Position numbers and translations under genes: made by a program
Shown here: piece after piece, positions 20,095-29,614 of the stretch
How positions within the stretch are numbered: the stretch's first letter is position 1
Layout of the letters: the number at the start of each line of letters is the position of its first letter
Notes under the pieces: model-generated
What the model was told of the DNA's origin: nothing
The model's input: the letters and a program-made list of their open reading frames with translations, nothing else
The model's database searches: none
Assembly: GCF_003185915.1 (NCBI RefSeq)
Contig: NZ_QHLZ01000001.1
Location: forward strand, 248,001 to 312,000
Length of the DNA stretch: 64,000 nucleotides
Source of the DNA: Arthrobacter psychrochitiniphilus
GTDB lineage: Bacteria; Actinomycetota; Actinomycetes; Actinomycetales; Micrococcaceae
Direction: 5' to 3'

Positions 20095-21678
20095 ATGAGC
20101 CACGATCTATCGACAACAGCAGGCAAGATTGCCGATTTCCGTGACCGGATGACTCAGGCTGAAATGCCTTCCGGTTTAGCAGCCGTTGAGAAACAGCACG
20201 CCAAGGGGCGCAACACCGCCCGCGAGCGCATTGATCTGCTGGTTGATCCTGAATCCTTCGTAGAATTCGACGCCCTGGCCATCCACCGTTCCACAGCGTT
20301 CGGCATGGAGAAGAAGACGCCGTTGGGTGACGGCGTGGTCTCCGGTTACGGCACAGTGGACGGCCGCCTAGTGGCCATCTATAGCCAAGACTTCAGCGTC
20401 TACGGCGGCTCCTTGAGCAAGGTCAACGGCGAGAAGATCGTCAAGGTGCAGGAATTTGCCATACGTAACGGCTGCCCTGTGGTGGGCATCAATGACGGCG
20501 GCGGTGCCCGTATCCAGGAAGGCGTAGCCTCACTGGCAATGTTCGCGGACATCTTCCGCAATAACGTGCACGCATCAGGTGTTGTCCCTCAGATTTCCCT
20601 CATCATGGGCCCCTGTGCTGGCGGCGCGGCGTACTCCCCCGCCCTGACCGATTACGTGGTCATGGTGGATAAGACTTCGCATATGTTCATCACCGGACCC
20701 GATGTCATCAAGACCGTCACAGGTGAGGATGTGGATATGGAGACGCTTGGCGGGGCCCGCCAGCACAACGCCACCACGGGAACCTCCACCTACTTGGCTA
20801 CGGATGAGGCTGACGCCATTGAGTTTGTCCGGGAGCTCCTTGACTTCCTGCCCTCCAACAACCTCGCCGAGGCGCCCGTCACGGAGCACGAGCAGGAGCT
20901 GGAACTCAACGACGACGATCTCGCTCTTGATGCTTTGATCCCCGATTCAGCAAACCAGCCGTACAGCATGCTCACGGTGATCGAATCGATTCTCGATGAC
21001 GGTCACTTCCTTGAGATGCAGGCACTCTACGCACCCAACGTCATCATTGGATACGGCCGCATTGAGGGCCACACCGTGGGCATCGTCGCCAATCAGCCCA
21101 TGCAATTCGCTGGCACTTTGGATATCAATGCCTCCGAGAAGGCAGCACGCTTTGTGCGCAACTGCGACGCCTTCAACATTCCGATCATCACGCTGGTGGA
21201 CGTTCCCGGTTTCCTGCCTGGCAAGGACCAAGAATTCCAGGGCATCATCCGCCGCGGCGCCAAACTGCTCTATGCCTATGCCGAAGCGACTGTGCCGAAG
21301 CTGACAGTCATCACCCGCAAGGCCTACGGTGGAGCCTACATTGTGATGGGTTCAAAGAAGCTCGGCGCCGATTTGAACCTGGCTTGGCCCACTGCCCAGA
21401 TTGGTGTCATGGGCGCCCAAGGTGCAGTGAACATCCTGTACCGTCGCGATCTCGCAGCAGTCGAGGCTGAGGGCGGCGATGTTGAAGCCCGCCGTGCGGA
21501 AATTGTCCGGAACTACGAAGACGAGTTGCTCAACCCTTACCAGGCCGCGGAGCTTGGTTACGTTGATGCTGTTATTGCACCCTCAGACACGCGTCTTCAG
21601 CTCATCAAGGGATTGCGCGCACTGCGTGATAAGCGGGCCAGCCTGCCGGCAAAGAAGCATGGGAACATCCCGCTGTGA
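20095..21678 (+). CDS. pccB: Acyl-CoA (propionyl-CoA) carboxylase beta subunit
   Basis: A 527-residue carboxyltransferase of the AccD5/PccB type, which moves the carboxyl group from biotin to propionyl-CoA or acetyl-CoA. The N-terminal crotonase-fold half contains [18 protein letters not shown] and the oxyanion region [18 protein letters not shown]. The C-terminal half contains [20 protein letters not shown] and [19 protein letters not shown], which bind biotin in this family. The next gene encodes the epsilon subunit and overlaps by 4 bp, supporting an acyl-CoA carboxylase complex. The biotinylated alpha subunit is not in the window. Whether propionyl- or acetyl-CoA is the main substrate cannot be told from sequence alone. 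Confidence 0.93.
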   Translation: MSHDLSTTAGKIADFRDRMTQAEMPSGLAAVEKQHAKGRNTARERIDLLVDPESFVEFDALAIHRSTAFGMEKKTPLGDGVVSGYGTVDGRLVAIYSQDFSVYGGSLSKVNGEKIVKVQEFAIRNGCPVVGINDGGGARIQEGVASLAMFADIFRNNVHASGVVPQISLIMGPCAGGAAYSPALTDYVVMVDKTSHMFITGPDVIKTVTGEDVDMETLGGARQHNATTGTSTYLATDEADAIEFVRELLDFLPSNNLAEAPVTEHEQELELNDDDLALDALIPDSANQPYSMLTVIESILDDGHFLEMQALYAPNVIIGYGRIEGHTVGIVANQPMQFAGTLDINASEKAARFVRNCDAFNIPIITLVDVPGFLPGKDQEFQGIIRRGAKLLYAYAEATVPKLTVITRKAYGGAYIVMGSKKLGADLNLAWPTAQIGVMGAQGAVNILYRRDLAAVEAEGGDVEARRAEIVRNYEDELLNPYQAAELGYVDAVIAPSDTRLQLIKGLRALRDKRASLPAKKHGNIPL

Positions 21679-21911
21679 CGGCCGCTGATCAGAGTCCTGA
21701 GAGTAACCCGGTTCAGTTACCGTTGCTCAACGTGACCCGGGGTAACCCCACCGATGAAGAGCTGGCCGCGGTGACCGCCGTCGTCCTAGCCCTGCAATCC
21801 GGCAGCAGCGAGGACGCTCCGAACGAACCAAAACGTCAGTGGGCGCGCCTGGCACAATTGCATCTGCCCCCACGGCCTGGCGCAGGTTCTTGGCGTCGCT
21901 CCGTCCGCTAG
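21675..21911 (+). CDS. accE: Acyl-CoA carboxylase epsilon subunit
   Basis: A 78-residue protein starting with GTG inside the GTGA overlap with the beta-subunit stop. It has the AccE pattern: a conserved core [21 protein letters not shown], an acidic variable middle, then a basic end with W at [11 protein letters not shown] and SWRRSVR. Epsilon subunits stabilise the alpha-beta complex in Actinobacteria. Its stop (21909-21911) directly touches the stop of the convergent FUSC gene, leaving no intergenic space. Confidence 0.9.
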   Translation: MTAADQSPESNPVQLPLLNVTRGNPTDEELAAVTAVVLALQSGSSEDAPNEPKRQWARLAQLHLPPRPGAGSWRRSVR

Positions 21912-24074
21912 CTAGTTCTTAGCGGTACGGGGCGAACCCTGCCCGCGCAGTATGTGCACCATGGTGTCCACCGAGTTGGCAATCCTGTCCGTTGCATCCA
22001 TGATGGCTGGCTGAACAACTCCTGACTCCAAAGAAACCGGCGGCAGGATCTCAGCTAGCCGGGTATAGGAATCACGCATATTGACGGCCCCCCGGGGAGT
22101 TTTTCCGTCTCTGACGGCATCCTGACATGCCGTCAGAGTGGTGGCGGTGTCACTGACGAACGGCTCCAGCGGGGCCAGCAGTTTCTCCACCGGCCCCTTG
22201 GCCGCCGAGACGGAGAGCCGGGCTGCGTCTATCACCATGGCGGCCTGGATGAACAAGTGGCTCTGGACCAGTAAACCTTCGCCAACATATTGAGCTGAGA
22301 GCCCATCCACTGGCTCCGCCTGGGTCCGGTCCAGGGAAGTCTGCGCATTGGTCCGAGCCAACCTGGCGGCGATTCGGGCGGCGTCAATCTCTGACTTTTG
22401 GGCGGCCGGATCGCTCACCGCCACCAGATAACGCCCATAGCTGGCCAGTAGTTCGGCAAGCCGGGCTGGTAGGTAGCTGCGCTCCCACGCGGGCCACACC
22501 ACGGTAGCCGCCACGGCCAAGGCGCCAGCTATGACGGTGTCCACCAAACGTGGCACTGCCACATCCCCGGCCGGAATGCCGGACAAATCCAGCAGCGCCA
22601 CAAGATAGGCGGCCGTCCAAATAGCCATGAAAAACGCGTTGGGCAATCCGGAGACACGGACGCCGAAAACAAAGAGCACAACCAGCGCTATCAGCGCATA
22701 GTGGTTCTCCGTACCCACCAGAGAGGTGGCCACCGTGCCAATCCCCAGGCCAATGAGTGTTCCTGCCAGCCGGGCGCTGGTGCGCAGGAGAGTGCTGGCA
22801 AAGTCCGGACGCAGCAACAGCAATACCATCAGTGAGATCCAGTAGCCTCTGTCGGAACTGGGCAGCAGGCGGGATAAGCCATCCGTGGCCGATACAAGCA
22901 CAGCAAGCCTGACAGCGTGCCTAAATACCACCGAGCTCGGATTCAGATTAGCCCGCAGCGTATCGAACGGGGCCTGCGCGGCTACACGTATCCCACCGAT
23001 GCGCACTTTCTCTTCAACAATGCGCCCTTCTACCGCCCCCGGCGTGGTCATGCGTGCGCAGGCCCGCAACTGTCCGGCCAAGGCCCGGGCATGCAAGGAA
23101 GCAAACCTGCCAGTAGGCGAATCCGGGTGATCTCCAACAATTGTTTGGAGCACGTCCACAGCCTCGTCAACGCCCTCCATGACAGAGGAGTCAAAGACTT
23201 TTCCCTTATACAGGGACTCAGCCACAGCATCGAGCACGGTCCCAGCCGCTGCCAAGAGAGTATGCACGGCATTGGCCTGCGTAGTCCGGTCAACCCGTTC
23301 AAAACGTTCGAGACAATAGGCCAAGGCGATGACTTCGAGCCGGATCCGTTCAGCCTCGTCAACCAGGCCACGATAAGCCTGCATACTGGGGCCGTGGCCG
23401 TGCCCAAAACCGGTGATCGTGGCCCTGGCAGCGTCAAGTTTGGCTTCGGCTCCCGGCTTCATCATCTGGGGGTGCGGGGAGCGGGTGCGCTTCGCCAGAG
23501 CCTCATACACCGCGCCCAAGGCGGCTCTTTCCGGCGCGTGCCGGTGCACTGGCCAGCCGGCAATGGCCAAGAGGCTTTGCAGCAATCCGGCTGCAATCAC
23601 CAGCGCCGCTATCCCAAGGGCACTAGATGCCGGCAACTGGAACCGGTTGAGCACAATGGCCACGGCTGTCCCGGCAATCCCGATTTGGGCCACTACGGGT
23701 CCCAGCGAAAGCAGCATGCCACTGACAAAGGCAAAAACAGCTATCAGCAACACCGAGAGCAGCCAGGAATGCGAAGCCAGAACTGACAGTCCACCGCCAA
23801 TGCCAGCGGCCAGAGCGGTCATGCCCATGCGGGAAAGCCTGAGCCGGTAGCTTCCTGGCCTGTCAGCGAAAGCGGCAAACATGGCCCCGACTGCACCGAA
23901 AACGGCAATCGGGATACTTCCTATGGCCACCCCCACCACCAAGGGAATGGCGATCCCCAGGGCATTTCGGCCCGCAACTACGGGATCGGACTGGGAAAAG
24001 TCCAGCCGAAGCGATTTCTTGACGGTTGCCGTGACTGAGGAAGTGGCTAACACGTTCCCCAGTATGTCAGCCAT
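21912..24074 (-). CDS. FUSC-family inner-membrane protein (aromatic-acid-exporter-like)
   Basis: A 720-residue membrane protein with two sets of transmembrane helices. The first set lies at about residues 30-175, a soluble helical region at about 180-365, and the second set at about 370-545, followed by a long cytosolic tail. The second set contains SSDRGYWISLMVLLLLRPDF and TLIGLGIGTVATSLVG, typical of FUSC/YccS-type proteins linked to export of aromatic acids. It has its own transcription unit. The 236 bp upstream contain its promoter region and the terminator-like hairpin of the thiolase operon. Confidence 0.85.
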   Translation of the reverse strand: MADILGNVLATSSVTATVKKSLRLDFSQSDPVVAGRNALGIAIPLVVGVAIGSIPIAVFGAVGAMFAAFADRPGSYRLRLSRMGMTALAAGIGGGLSVLASHSWLLSVLLIAVFAFVSGMLLSLGPVVAQIGIAGTAVAIVLNRFQLPASSALGIAALVIAAGLLQSLLAIAGWPVHRHAPERAALGAVYEALAKRTRSPHPQMMKPGAEAKLDAARATITGFGHGHGPSMQAYRGLVDEAERIRLEVIALAYCLERFERVDRTTQANAVHTLLAAAGTVLDAVAESLYKGKVFDSSVMEGVDEAVDVLQTIVGDHPDSPTGRFASLHARALAGQLRACARMTTPGAVEGRIVEEKVRIGGIRVAAQAPFDTLRANLNPSSVVFRHAVRLAVLVSATDGLSRLLPSSDRGYWISLMVLLLLRPDFASTLLRTSARLAGTLIGLGIGTVATSLVGTENHYALIALVVLFVFGVRVSGLPNAFFMAIWTAAYLVALLDLSGIPAGDVAVPRLVDTVIAGALAVAATVVWPAWERSYLPARLAELLASYGRYLVAVSDPAAQKSEIDAARIAARLARTNAQTSLDRTQAEPVDGLSAQYVGEGLLVQSHLFIQAAMVIDAARLSVSAAKGPVEKLLAPLEPFVSDTATTLTACQDAVRDGKTPRGAVNMRDSYTRLAEILPPVSLESGVVQPAIMDATDRIANSVDTMVHILRGQGSPRTAKN

Positions 24075-24197
24075 CGGCCCCAGAAGAGATGATTTAGCTT
24101 GCTAAGCCTGATCGGAGCAATTTGGGTCAACTCGGAGCCACTGCGCACCGGCCTGCTGTGGCTGGGCCCCAGCAACCCGGCGCTCTCTAAGCCAAAC

Positions 24198-24240
24198 ACG
24201 ACGCCGTCCCCCGAAAGTCATGCTCGAGCAACGGCGTCGT
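24198..24240 (-). terminator. Hairpin downstream of the thiolase gene
   Basis: A perfect 10-bp stem (ACGACGCCGT, 24198-24207, with 24231-24240) around a 23-base loop lies about 70 bp past the thiolase stop. On the minus strand it is followed by GTTTGGC, a weak T-tract. It could end the long catabolic operon. Confidence 0.55.
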
Positions 24241-24310
24241 ACTGGCAACTTCTGGCCCAGCCACAAGAAGACCAGCCGCAACAGACCAGCCAAAGACCGG
24301 CCCAGCGAGG

Positions 24311-25507
24311 CTAGGAAACTCTGCGGAACAAGGCTGCCAGTGCCTGTCCACCGCCAATGCACATGGTGACCACACCCAGTTCCAGATCACGCCGGACCAA
24401 GTCCTTGGCAACACGCAGGCTCAGCATGGCACCCGTGGCACCTACGGGGTGGCCCAGGGCAATAGCGCCACCGTAAGGGTTGGTCTTGGCAGGGTCCAAA
24501 CCGGCATCGCGCATAACAGCAACTGCCTGCGCGGCAAAGGCCTCGTTGAGCTCGATCGTGTCAATATCAGCCGCAGTTGTTCCTGTCTGTGCGAACAATT
24601 TCTGCAGAGCCAAGGTGGGCGCATACCCCATCAAGGATGGATCCAGGGCGGCCGTGGTGACGGCTTCCAGAGTGACTAATCCCTGGAGTCCGCGCTCCAG
24701 TGCGGCACCGGCACGGGCCAGCACCACCGCTGCGCCGCCATCATTGATTCCTGAGGCATTGCCAGCGGTGACAGTCCCACCTTTTTCAAAGGCTGGACGG
24801 AGCCCGGCGAGTGTCTCCAAGGTGGTGTTTGGCTTGGGATGCTCATCCAAGGTGACCGTGTGCGGCCTGCGTCCGCCCACCTCCACAGGAGTGATCTCCT
24901 CGGCAAAGGCGGCTTGTGCTGCTGGTGTTGCCGCCCGACGCTGGGATTCAAGGGCAAATTCGTCCTGATCCTCACGGGACACGCCATACTTGCGGGCCAC
25001 GTTTTCCGCTGTGACACCCATGTGGATGTTACTGAACGGGTCAGTCAACATGGCAACGGTCCCATCCACAAGTGTGCGGTCCCCCAGCCGGTTACCGGCC
25101 CTGGCAGCGAAATCGTAGAACGGCATGCGTGTCATGGACTCGTTGCCACCGGCCAGGGTGAAGTCTGTTCCGGACCACTGCATTTGCATGGCTGCTGACC
25201 AGATAGCCTGCAGCCCGCTGCCACACAACCGGTTCACTGTGTACGCCGGGGTGCGCTCCGGAAGGCCAGCTGCCAGCGCCACGCGGCGTGCGTTGTACGC
25301 ATCGGCCCCCACCTGCCCGATGCAGCCCATCACCACCTCGGAAATATCTTCCCCTGATATGCCCGAACGCAGAATAGCCGCCCGGGCTGCGGCGGCACCG
25401 AGCTCATGGGCTGGCACATCCTTGAGAACCCCACCAAAACTACCAATGGGGGTCCGTGCGCCCTCGAGGATGACAATTTTCTCGGCATTCATCGCTGCTG
25501 CGTTCAT
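24311..25507 (-). CDS. Acetyl-CoA C-acetyltransferase / 3-ketoacyl-CoA thiolase
   Basis: The chosen ATG (25505-25507) has GAAGGA about 10 bases upstream and yields 398 residues; a longer reading to 25600 runs through a GC-rich repeat and is unlikely. The acyl-carrying Cys is in NRLCGSGLQA (about residue 95), and the C-terminal catalytic motifs are ALGHPVGATGA and TMCIGGGQ. It cleaves 3-ketoacyl-CoA with CoA, or runs in reverse. It is the last gene of the block that includes etfBA, acyl-CoA dehydrogenase and the acyl-CoA ligase operon, consistent with the final beta-oxidation step. A 134-bp gap with strong inverted repeats separates it from the preceding gene, so its expression may differ from the rest. 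Confidence 0.93.
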   Translation of the reverse strand: MNAAAMNAEKIVILEGARTPIGSFGGVLKDVPAHELGAAAARAAILRSGISGEDISEVVMGCIGQVGADAYNARRVALAAGLPERTPAYTVNRLCGSGLQAIWSAAMQMQWSGTDFTLAGGNESMTRMPFYDFAARAGNRLGDRTLVDGTVAMLTDPFSNIHMGVTAENVARKYGVSREDQDEFALESQRRAATPAAQAAFAEEITPVEVGGRRPHTVTLDEHPKPNTTLETLAGLRPAFEKGGTVTAGNASGINDGGAAVVLARAGAALERGLQGLVTLEAVTTAALDPSLMGYAPTLALQKLFAQTGTTAADIDTIELNEAFAAQAVAVMRDAGLDPAKTNPYGGAIALGHPVGATGAMLSLRVAKDLVRRDLELGVVTMCIGGGQALAALFRRVS

Positions 25508-25551
25508 TGCGTGTGTCCTTCGTGTAGAAGTTTCATTATGGTGGTGCGCCC

Positions 25552-25638
25552 GCGGCAAGCGGGCGGTGGGCTGCCCGCCCGAGGGCTGCGCCTGCGGCAA
25601 GCGGGCGGCGGGCTGCCCACCGCGGGCCCGCGGTGGGC
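25552..25638. repeat. GC-rich direct repeat ending in a perfect 24-bp palindrome
   Basis: A 25-bp sequence beginning GCGGCAAGCGGGCGG is repeated at 25552-25576 and 25594-25618 with one mismatch. The end merges into the palindrome GCCCACCGCGGG/CCCGCGGTGGGC (25615-25638). The block fills the gap after the cytochrome gene stop (25642) and before the thiolase start. It should form a very stable RNA hairpin and could act as a terminator or processing site. Confidence 0.75.
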
Positions 25639-25641
25639 CTG

Positions 25642-26571
25642 CTAGCGGCTAACTTTGCCAGTGAGGGAGGCTATGGGCCGCAGAAACAACGGCCGCGCCA
25701 TGAACCAGGCAGCCACCATAACGGCAAGGGAGCCCGCAAAGATGCCTGCGCCGAGCCAACTGCCGTCATTTCGCCCTGCGTACATATGGTTCAAGTTGTG
25801 CAATGCCCCGGTGGTCAGCACCAAGGTCACATGCACAGCCACGAATGCTACAAAGTAAAGCATCACGGGTAGGTGCAGTGCCCGGGCCGCCTCAATGGGG
25901 AAGGCCTTATTTAGCCGGACGGTATTCTTTGGCCAGGCCGGGGACATCCTCAGCCCGGAGATCAATGCCAAGGGCGCAGCCACAAACACTGTCAGAAAGT
26001 ACGCCAGCACCTGAAGCGCGTTGTAGTTGACCCAGCCGGATTCCAGCGGCCAGTTGAACGACGCGTATTGCAGCATGGCCGAGGCCGCGTTCGGGACAAT
26101 ATCCCAGCTGGTGGGCACAATCCGCATCCACTGATTCGTGGCAAACAGCAACACCATGAACACAATCCCGTTCAACACCCACAGCGCATCCAAACTCAGA
26201 TGGAACCACAGGTCAAGGCTGATCTTTTTCGGCGCCCCCTTGGTTTTGATCAGTCCCTTGTTATTGCGCGTCCAATAGGCGCCGGGCCGCGTAGTGGTGC
26301 GCACCTGCCACCCGGTGCGCACAATGAGCAGCAGGAAGAACCCGTTCAGGAAGTGCTGCCACCCCAGCCAGGGCGGCAACCCCACAGGCGCACCCGCTGG
26401 CAGCGCCGAATGCCCGGTGTACTGAATCAGGAAGTCTTGCACCCCCTCAGTGCCGCGGAGCCATTTCGCCCCGAGCACCATCAAAACCAGAAGTACAGCG
26501 GCGGCACTTGCCGTGAGTGCCAGCCGCACCTTTTTCTTTACTCGGGAGGGCTTGTTCTGCAGCGCCGTCAT
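25642..26571 (-). CDS. Cytochrome b561-like membrane protein (cytochrome b/b6 domain)
   Basis: A 309-residue protein with about six transmembrane segments (near residues 16-36, 68-88, 120-145, 180-205, 232-255 and 275-295). Histidines within or next to membrane segments ([40 protein letters not shown]) could bind two b haems, as in Ni/Fe-hydrogenase or b561 cytochrome subunits. Its start overlaps the etfA stop by 4 bp (ATGA). This coupling suggests it receives electrons linked to the electron-transfer flavoprotein, perhaps passing them to menaquinone; that is an inference. No iron-sulphur ETF dehydrogenase is present in the window. Confidence 0.75.
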   Translation of the reverse strand: MTALQNKPSRVKKKVRLALTASAAAVLLVLMVLGAKWLRGTEGVQDFLIQYTGHSALPAGAPVGLPPWLGWQHFLNGFFLLLIVRTGWQVRTTTRPGAYWTRNNKGLIKTKGAPKKISLDLWFHLSLDALWVLNGIVFMVLLFATNQWMRIVPTSWDIVPNAASAMLQYASFNWPLESGWVNYNALQVLAYFLTVFVAAPLALISGLRMSPAWPKNTVRLNKAFPIEAARALHLPVMLYFVAFVAVHVTLVLTTGALHNLNHMYAGRNDGSWLGAGIFAGSLAVMVAAWFMARPLFLRPIASLTGKVSR

Positions 26572-27542
26572 GCGCCTGAGCGTGCTTCCAGCGCGGAGAT
26601 CAGTTGAGGCACCACGGTAAAGACGTCGCCCACAATGCCAAAGTCTGCAACCTCAAAGATCGGTGCATCAGCATCTGAATTCACGGCCACAATGGTTTTG
26701 GCTGTTTGCATACCGGCCCGGTGTTGGATGGCCCCGGAAATACACAGGGCAATATACAACTGCGGTGAAACGCTCACACCGGTCTGGCCCACCTGCGCCG
26801 ACTGTTGGACATAGCCGGCATCCACTGCCGCACGGGAAGCTCCCACGGCAGCGCCCAACGCATCGGCGAGTTGGCCTACCAAGGCAAAGTTCTCGGAGGA
26901 GCCCAGCCCGCGTCCGCCAGCCACTACCCGGGCCGCGCCGCGCAGTTCAGGACGGTCACTGGCTGTGGTGGCTGCTGTGCTTGAGAGGATTGTCACTGAC
27001 GGTCCCTGGGCAGGATCTAGCGAAATGGTAGTCACGGTAGGGGTGGCGGCCGGGGCCTTGTCCTCAATGGCGCCCTGACGGACGGTGAGAACCGCAGCAC
27101 CGCCGCTCACGGTGGCTTCCACCGTGTAGTCACCGCCCAGGACGGAGTGCGTGCCAATGATTGAATCACCCTCAACACGGACATCAACAACGTCCGCCAA
27201 TAATCCTGCACCGGTGCGGGCCGCGAACCGGGCGGCCGCATCGCGCCCGGCCACGGAGTTAGCGGCCACAATGGCCACCGGGTTCAGGGCCTGAGCCGCT
27301 GCCGTGAGTGCGGCAAGATCCGCGGCCACCACAAGCTGGCCAACGTTCGGCGATTCAGCCAGGAATACCGTCTCAGCACCCCAGGCACCGAGCTGTTCTG
27401 CCAGTTTGGCGCCGCTGCCGGGAGCTACGGCTAGAACAGCCACGGGTGTACCAATCTTGGCTGCGGCTCCGAGCAGACCTGCGGTAGTAGTGCCCAATGC
27501 GCCGGTTTCAGTGGTTTCAATAAGTGTCAAGACATTTCTCAT
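26568..27542 (-). CDS. etfA: Electron transfer flavoprotein alpha subunit
   Basis: A 324-residue ETF alpha subunit. The N-terminal domain begins [14 protein letters not shown]; the C-terminal FAD domain shows [36 protein letters not shown] and [19 protein letters not shown], all standard FAD-binding motifs. It accepts electrons from acyl-CoA dehydrogenase with EtfB. AAGGA lies 6 bases before the ATG. It follows etfB by 15 bp and overlaps the cytochrome b561-like gene by 4 bp. Confidence 0.95.
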   Translation of the reverse strand: MRNVLTLIETTETGALGTTTAGLLGAAAKIGTPVAVLAVAPGSGAKLAEQLGAWGAETVFLAESPNVGQLVVAADLAALTAAAQALNPVAIVAANSVAGRDAAARFAARTGAGLLADVVDVRVEGDSIIGTHSVLGGDYTVEATVSGGAAVLTVRQGAIEDKAPAATPTVTTISLDPAQGPSVTILSSTAATTASDRPELRGAARVVAGGRGLGSSENFALVGQLADALGAAVGASRAAVDAGYVQQSAQVGQTGVSVSPQLYIALCISGAIQHRAGMQTAKTIVAVNSDADAPIFEVADFGIVGDVFTVVPQLISALEARSGA

Positions 27543-27557
27543 GATGGTCCTTATGTC

Positions 27558-28346
27558 CTAGATCAAACGGCTGGAGCGCAGGAACGCCGCCAATTCGGTG
27601 CCGGCATTTCCTTCATCAACAACAATTCGGCCAGCAGTCCGGGCTGGGGTGCGCACCGTGCTGATCACAATGCTGGAAGCCGCTGTTCCGGTAGAAGGCA
27701 GTGAGCCCAAGTCGGCAAGGCCCAGCTCAGCAAGACCCAGCACTGACAGAGGTTTGCGCTTGGCGGTGATGATGCCCTTGAAACTGGGGAACCGGGCTTC
27801 GCCACAGCGTTCGGTCACCGAGACCATGACCGGGAAGGGTGCGCTGAGCCGCACTGAACCTGTTTCGGTGCCGCGCTCCCCTATTACTTCTTGGCCGGAA
27901 ATTTCTACGGTGTCTACAGCACTCATCAGTGGCAGCGACAAACGCTCGGCAATCATGGCTGGCACAACACCGCCGCGACCATCCGTTGACTCGTTGCCTG
28001 CCAACACCAGATCCGCGCCGGTGTGGCGCAGGGCGGCGGCGAGCACTTCCGCCGTCCGTCCCGCATCCGCACCGGCCAGGCTGGCATCACACACGTGAAG
28101 AGCATAGTCGGCACCCATGGAGAGGGCTTTACGCAAGCCCTTAGTCAGGGTGTCCGGGCCCATTGAGATAACAACCACCTCGGTACCTTTGTTGGCGTCC
28201 TTATACTTCAACCCCACTTCCAGGGCACGTTCGTTGATCTCATCCAACAAGTTCTCCCCTGAGCGGTCCAAGCTCCCCTGCACGGGGTCAAGGTTGCGCT
28301 GCTCCCCGGTGTCTGGAACCTGCTTCACCAACACTGCAATCTTCAC
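27558..28346 (-). CDS. etfB: Electron transfer flavoprotein beta subunit
   Basis: The likely start is GTG at 28344-28346, giving MKIAVLVKQVPDTGE, the usual beginning of EtfB, with AAGGAAG about 7 bases upstream; an ATG 18 bases earlier is less likely. The 262-residue protein includes DEINERALEVGLKYKD and the nucleotide-binding LAGNESTDGRGGVVPAMIAE. It forms the ETF heterodimer with EtfA. The acyl-CoA dehydrogenase gene ends 75 bp upstream, so an ETF donor is supplied by the same transcript. Confidence 0.95.
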   Translation of the reverse strand: MKIAVLVKQVPDTGEQRNLDPVQGSLDRSGENLLDEINERALEVGLKYKDANKGTEVVVISMGPDTLTKGLRKALSMGADYALHVCDASLAGADAGRTAEVLAAALRHTGADLVLAGNESTDGRGGVVPAMIAERLSLPLMSAVDTVEISGQEVIGERGTETGSVRLSAPFPVMVSVTERCGEARFPSFKGIITAKRKPLSVLGLAELGLADLGSLPSTGTAASSIVISTVRTPARTAGRIVVDEGNAGTELAAFLRSSRLI

Positions 28347-28421
28347 GTTGTACTTCCTTCTCATCCCTGATGGGTGGACCTGTTGCGTGGGCCTGCTGGG
28401 TGAGGCCGTTGGCTGGTGATG

Positions 28422-29579
28422 CTAGAGGTTGCGGGAGATCACCAAGCGCATGATGTCCGAGGTGCCTTCCTCAATTTCCTCCAGCTTGACATCACGCATC
28501 CACTGCTCAACCGGGTACTCGCGGGAGTAGCCCCAACCACCGAGGGTCTGCACGGCCGCCCAGGTGACGAACATGGCGGTTTCGGAGGCCTGCAGTTTAG
28601 CCATGGCGGCCAGGCCATTGACGTCCTCACCGGCATCGAGCTGACGGGCTGCATGCAACGTCATCAACCATGACGATTCAATGCGGGTGGCCATATCTGC
28701 CAGACGGAACGCCACAGCCTGGTGTTCAATAATCGGCTTGCCGAACTGAGTGCGGGTCCGGGCGTAGTCCAGTGCGTATTCATACGCTGCACGGGCGGCG
28801 CCGCAGGACGCTGCTGCCAGGACAACACGGGATACATCGAAGGTCTTCATGAGGCCGTAGAAGCCCTGGCCTTCTTCGCCCAAGCGATCTTCTTCGGGAA
28901 CAAAGACGTTGTCAAAGAACATTTCGCGGCACACAATGGCGCGCTGGCCCATCTTCTTCATCGGCTCCCCGAAGGAAATGCCGGGCGTGTCCTTCTTCAT
29001 GAGGAACGCCGTGACACCCTTGGACCGCTCTGAGGGGTCAGTCTTGGCGAATACCACGTACTGATCTGCCAGGCCGGCGTTGGAGATCCACGCTTTCTGG
29101 CCGTTGATGGAGTAACCGCCTTGAACCTTGTCAGCGCGGGTCACCATGGAGGCGGAGTCAGAGCCGGAGCCCGGTTCCGTAGTGGCCAGAGCAGTAAACG
29201 GTGCATCAGGACCGGACAGGGGCGTGAGCCACTGCTTCTTCTGGTCCTCGCTGCCGAGCGCCAGGATGGGGTCAGCGAAGAAGCCGTTGGAGCAGACAAA
29301 GTTGCCAATGCCGGGATCTCCCCAGCACAGCTGTTCCTGAACCAGGCACTGGGTGAAAGCATCGGTGTAGCCGCCGCCGCCATATTCCTCCGGCATCATG
29401 AAATCGGTAATGCCCACCACTGCGGCTTTCTGGAAAATGTCCACGGGTGAGACGGTGTCCGCCTCATCCACTTCGCGGCCACGGGGACGGATCTCGTTGG
29501 TAGCAAAATCCTTGACCATTTCAACGATGGCGCGCTGCTCATCGTTCAACGGCCAGTATTCAACATTCTTCTTTGCCAT
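28422..29579 (-). CDS. Acyl-CoA dehydrogenase
   Basis: A 385-residue FAD enzyme that makes 2-enoyl-CoA and passes electrons to ETF. It shows the FAD/substrate motifs FTALATTEPGSGSDSASMVT and KAWISNAG, and near the C-terminus QTLGGWGYSREYPVEQWMRD with the catalytic Glu in EEGTSDIMR. The ATG has GGAGA 6 bases upstream. It begins 35 bp after the 2-hydroxyacid dehydrogenase gene and precedes etfB, so it belongs to the same long transcription unit. Chain-length or branched-chain preference cannot be assigned here. Confidence 0.95.
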   Translation of the reverse strand: MAKKNVEYWPLNDEQRAIVEMVKDFATNEIRPRGREVDEADTVSPVDIFQKAAVVGITDFMMPEEYGGGGYTDAFTQCLVQEQLCWGDPGIGNFVCSNGFFADPILALGSEDQKKQWLTPLSGPDAPFTALATTEPGSGSDSASMVTRADKVQGGYSINGQKAWISNAGLADQYVVFAKTDPSERSKGVTAFLMKKDTPGISFGEPMKKMGQRAIVCREMFFDNVFVPEEDRLGEEGQGFYGLMKTFDVSRVVLAAASCGAARAAYEYALDYARTRTQFGKPIIEHQAVAFRLADMATRIESSWLMTLHAARQLDAGEDVNGLAAMAKLQASETAMFVTWAAVQTLGGWGYSREYPVEQWMRDVKLEEIEEGTSDIMRLVISRNL

Positions 29580-29614
29580 GGTCTTCTCCTGTTTTTGGTG
29601 TTAAGTGTTTTGGT

